Below, one piece after another: positions 61,797-64,000 of a DNA stretch of 64,000 bases. The stretch covers positions 30,890 to 94,889 of the forward strand of contig CAMIOS010000006.1 in the NCBI GenBank assembly GCA_946222995.1. The letters are read 5' to 3'. The translations under genes were made by a program, and so were the position numbers. This DNA comes from an uncultured Enhydrobacter sp. Lineage in GTDB: Bacteria > Pseudomonadota > Gammaproteobacteria > Pseudomonadales > Moraxellaceae. The number at the start of each line of letters is the position of its first letter. Positions within the stretch are counted from its first letter, which is position 1. The notes below the pieces were generated by a model. The model had not been told where the DNA came from, did no database searches, and saw nothing but the letters and a program-made list of their open reading frames with translations.

Positions 61797-64000
61797 ATGA
61801 ACCATATTTATAAAGTCATTTTTAATAAAGCCACTGGTACATTTGTTGCGGTTGCAGAATATGCCAAAGCGCAAGGTAAAAAGGGCAGCCATGCGGTGGG
61901 TAAAGTGGCTGCTACTACGTCATCGACTACGAAAAACTTCGTATATACCTCGCTTGCTAGTGCCATGATGCTGATTAGTGGTAATGCGATGGCGGCAATA
62001 GCCGATGCAACTTCTGGCGCTAATATAATTCAAAGTGCTGGTGGCAGTAATTCAAACACTATTACTACAATCAATACTGCGAGTACTGCTTCAAATAACG
62101 TTATTATCGGGAATGCCAACTCAATTAATGCTACGACTACAGCGGGACTTGAGAACACTATTATTGGTAGCCGCATCAAAATTGGTAACCAATCAGGGAC
62201 TCAGACTACCGGCGTAGGACAAATGGCTATAATGGGTAATGATGTAGTTGCTAGTCAATACGCTACTCAATCAGTAGGTATTGGTAGTAATATGGATATC
62301 AACGGTCCATCATCAGTTGCTATTGGTGGTGATGACCTAGACCAAGCATCAAAAATGAATAGTGATGGTACTTACACTGGCGGGGCTGTTAATTCGGGTA
62401 ATATCGCTACCGATTATAAAAACTATACTGGTAAACCCATGGTAGATACGACTACGACGACTACCCAGTACCCCAGAACAAAAGTCGGTACAGCAGCGGT
62501 AGGCATAGGTGTGCAATCTCAAGCAACTGGCGGTCTATCGACTGCGGTTGGTACTACTTCCACAGCCTCTGGCGTTGGATCTGTCGCATTCGGCGTGGGG
62601 GCAGTATCTAGTAAAGACAATGCGGTTGCTTTAGGTTCTGGATCTAGCACTGCAACGGATGCCACAGGCGTAACTTCAGCAACTTCACCCGCCTTCAATG
62701 GCATTACTTATGGCGGATTTGCTGGTGGTTCTGCCATTGTGCCTGGTGACCAAGTGTCGGTAGGTTCGTATAGGTTTGAACGTCAAATCAAGAACGTGGC
62801 ACCTGGGGCGATTACTGACACCTCTACCGATGCGATCAACGGTAGCCAACTTTATATCACAAATAAGGTAATTGGTAATCTTGCAAAATCAACCGCTAAT
62901 AACTTAGGTGGTGGGGTAACTGTAGGTACAGATGGAACTTTATTAGCACCTAATTACCAAGTCTTGTATGGTACAACAACACCCAACACTACAGGTAATG
63001 GCACCACTCAGTTCGGCAGTACTGCAACTAATGTAGGGGCTGGGCTAACTAATCTAAATAGCTATGTTAACCAAGGGTTTAATGTAAAAGATAATAGTGG
63101 CACCATACAAGGCGTTGTCACACCGTCTGAAAGTGTACAATTTGTTAACGGTACTAACACTACTTCAACGGTTACAACTGAAGCTAATGGTATTACTAAA
63201 GTTCAGTATAATGTACCGATTGATAATACCACTATTGTTAATTCTAATGGTGTATTAACTGCAGTAGCACCAGCGACTACCACCCTATCAAACGCAGCCA
63301 GTGGCATGGTAAATACACCTAGCGCTACTGAAGGCGTAAAACTTGTTAATGCCAGCAATATTGCATCAGCGATTAACAACTCTGGGTTTACTCTGACCTC
63401 GAGTGCCAATGCCAATGGTGGTACAAAAGATAGGACTAGCACGGCTAGTGAATTGATTAATCCCGGTGATACCGTCAATATGGTGGCGGGTAAAAATTTG
63501 GTTGTTAAACAAGACGTCAATGGGCAAATTATTTACTCGACTGCCAATGATGTCAACTTTAATAGTGTTACTGCCAATGCCGTAACGGCAGGCAACACCA
63601 AAGTGAACAACACAGGGGTTACCATCACCAATACCGACCCCACCAAAAACGTCAGCTTAACAGGCGCAGGCCTTAACAACGGCGGCAATACCATTACCAA
63701 CGTCGCAGCAGGCACGATAGCCGCAGGCAGTACCGATGCGGTCAATGGCGGCCAGCTTTATACCACCAATCAAAACGTTGCAACCAATACCGCGAATATT
63801 TCAACAAATACCACGAATATTGCCAAAGGTATTAATTTTGGTGGTACAACGGGTAGTAACAACTACCAATTAGGTAGCACCATTAATGTTAAAGGCGATA
63901 GCAATATCACCAGTAACACCGTAGCAGGTGGTGCACAGTTAGGTTTAGCACCTGTTGTTAAAGTTGGCACCACAAGCCCCATTAGCATTGACGGCACCAC
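61797..64000 (+). CDS. Trimeric autotransporter adhesin, YadA-like (partial, runs off right edge)
   Basis: A surface adhesin of the type V-c secretion family; 734 complete codons are visible without a stop. GGAG lies 6 bp before the ATG. The N-terminus is an extended signal peptide (ESPR): MNHIYKVIFNKATGTFVAVAE, then the hydrophobic part, with likely cleavage after GNAMA (residue 66). Residues of about 90-310 look like a YadA head with short repeats such as SVGIGSN, AVGIGVQ, AFGVGA and AVALGSGS. A neck motif DAINGSQLY stands near residue 345 and a second, DAVNGGQLY, near 648; between and after them are Thr/Asn-rich stalk segments. The C-terminal beta-barrel anchor lies outside the window. Confidence 0.93.
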   Translation, partial: MNHIYKVIFNKATGTFVAVAEYAKAQGKKGSHAVGKVAATTSSTTKNFVYTSLASAMMLISGNAMAAIADATSGANIIQSAGGSNSNTITTINTASTASNNVIIGNANSINATTTAGLENTIIGSRIKIGNQSGTQTTGVGQMAIMGNDVVASQYATQSVGIGSNMDINGPSSVAIGGDDLDQASKMNSDGTYTGGAVNSGNIATDYKNYTGKPMVDTTTTTTQYPRTKVGTAAVGIGVQSQATGGLSTAVGTTSTASGVGSVAFGVGAVSSKDNAVALGSGSSTATDATGVTSATSPAFNGITYGGFAGGSAIVPGDQVSVGSYRFERQIKNVAPGAITDTSTDAINGSQLYITNKVIGNLAKSTANNLGGGVTVGTDGTLLAPNYQVLYGTTTPNTTGNGTTQFGSTATNVGAGLTNLNSYVNQGFNVKDNSGTIQGVVTPSESVQFVNGTNTTSTVTTEANGITKVQYNVPIDNTTIVNSNGVLTAVAPATTTLSNAASGMVNTPSATEGVKLVNASNIASAINNSGFTLTSSANANGGTKDRTSTASELINPGDTVNMVAGKNLVVKQDVNGQIIYSTANDVNFNSVTANAVTAGNTKVNNTGVTITNTDPTKNVSLTGAGLNNGGNTITNVAAGTIAAGSTDAVNGGQLYTTNQNVATNTANISTNTTNIAKGINFGGTTGSNNYQLGSTINVKGDSNITSNTVAGGAQLGLAPVVKVGTTSPISIDGT

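Noticed and set aside
62519..63745. Three minus-strand frames opposite the adhesin gene
   Set aside because: They are Val/Ala/Leu/Thr-rich antisense readings of a repetitive Thr/Asn/Gly coding sequence.
1..64000. CRISPR arrays and rRNA operons
   Set aside because: No regularly spaced direct repeats of 25-40 bp and no rRNA-like stretches were seen on either strand.

Overview
The window looks like chromosomal DNA of a gammaproteobacterium of the family Moraxellaceae (Moraxella, Faucicola or Psychrobacter type). The main reasons are the order sdhC-sdhD-sdhA-sdhB-sucA-sucB-lpd-sucC-sucD facing away from gltA, a monomeric isocitrate dehydrogenase, a GacS/BarA hybrid kinase, and a Moraxella-style trimeric autotransporter. 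This placement is inferred from gene content; no species call can be made. I see no tRNA, rRNA or CRISPR array.

Positions 1-6750 hold a visibly AT-rich surface-polysaccharide locus read on the minus strand. It contains an outer-membrane export lipoprotein (Wza/CtrA type), a GT4 glycosyltransferase, the GDP-mannose enzyme ManC, and the KpsE, KpsM and KpsT inner-membrane exporter parts. This is an ABC-transporter-dependent (group 2 type) capsule system whose polymer probably contains mannose or a GDP-mannose-derived sugar. A fragment of a plus-strand gene enters from the left edge.

Positions 6940-23420 are the TCA-cycle block: succinyl-CoA synthetase, 2-oxoglutarate dehydrogenase with its own E3, succinate dehydrogenase, citrate synthase and isocitrate dehydrogenase. 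Most gaps between genes of the sdh-suc cluster hold a good inverted repeat, which may set mRNA ends or relative yields.

Positions 23790-45720 are mixed housekeeping genes: a lytic transglycosylase, glutamate racemase, ETF-ubiquinone oxidoreductase, a cold-shock protein, acetyl-CoA synthetase, RecG, a patatin-like lipoprotein, DapB, UvrC, FabF and AnmK. Among them sits a DUF4062 protein with an in-frame tandem repeat, next to a small acidic protein. A site at 39353-39368 matches the ParB-binding site parS, which suggests this region lies in the origin-proximal part of the chromosome.

Positions 45800-59900 carry TyrS, a class II glutamine amidotransferase, a secreted DUF11-like protein, ArgA, two tandem FKBP isomerases, a PolB-like exonuclease overlapping cysM, the GacS-like kinase, a GT2 glycosyltransferase and an enoyl-CoA hydratase family protein. 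The 377-bp gap after tyrS holds several inverted repeats and an unexplained open frame.

Positions 59900-64000 are accessory. They hold a small membrane protein, short tandem duplications, a transposase remnant, and the first 734 codons of a YadA-like trimeric autotransporter adhesin that runs off the right edge and changes codon style part way through.
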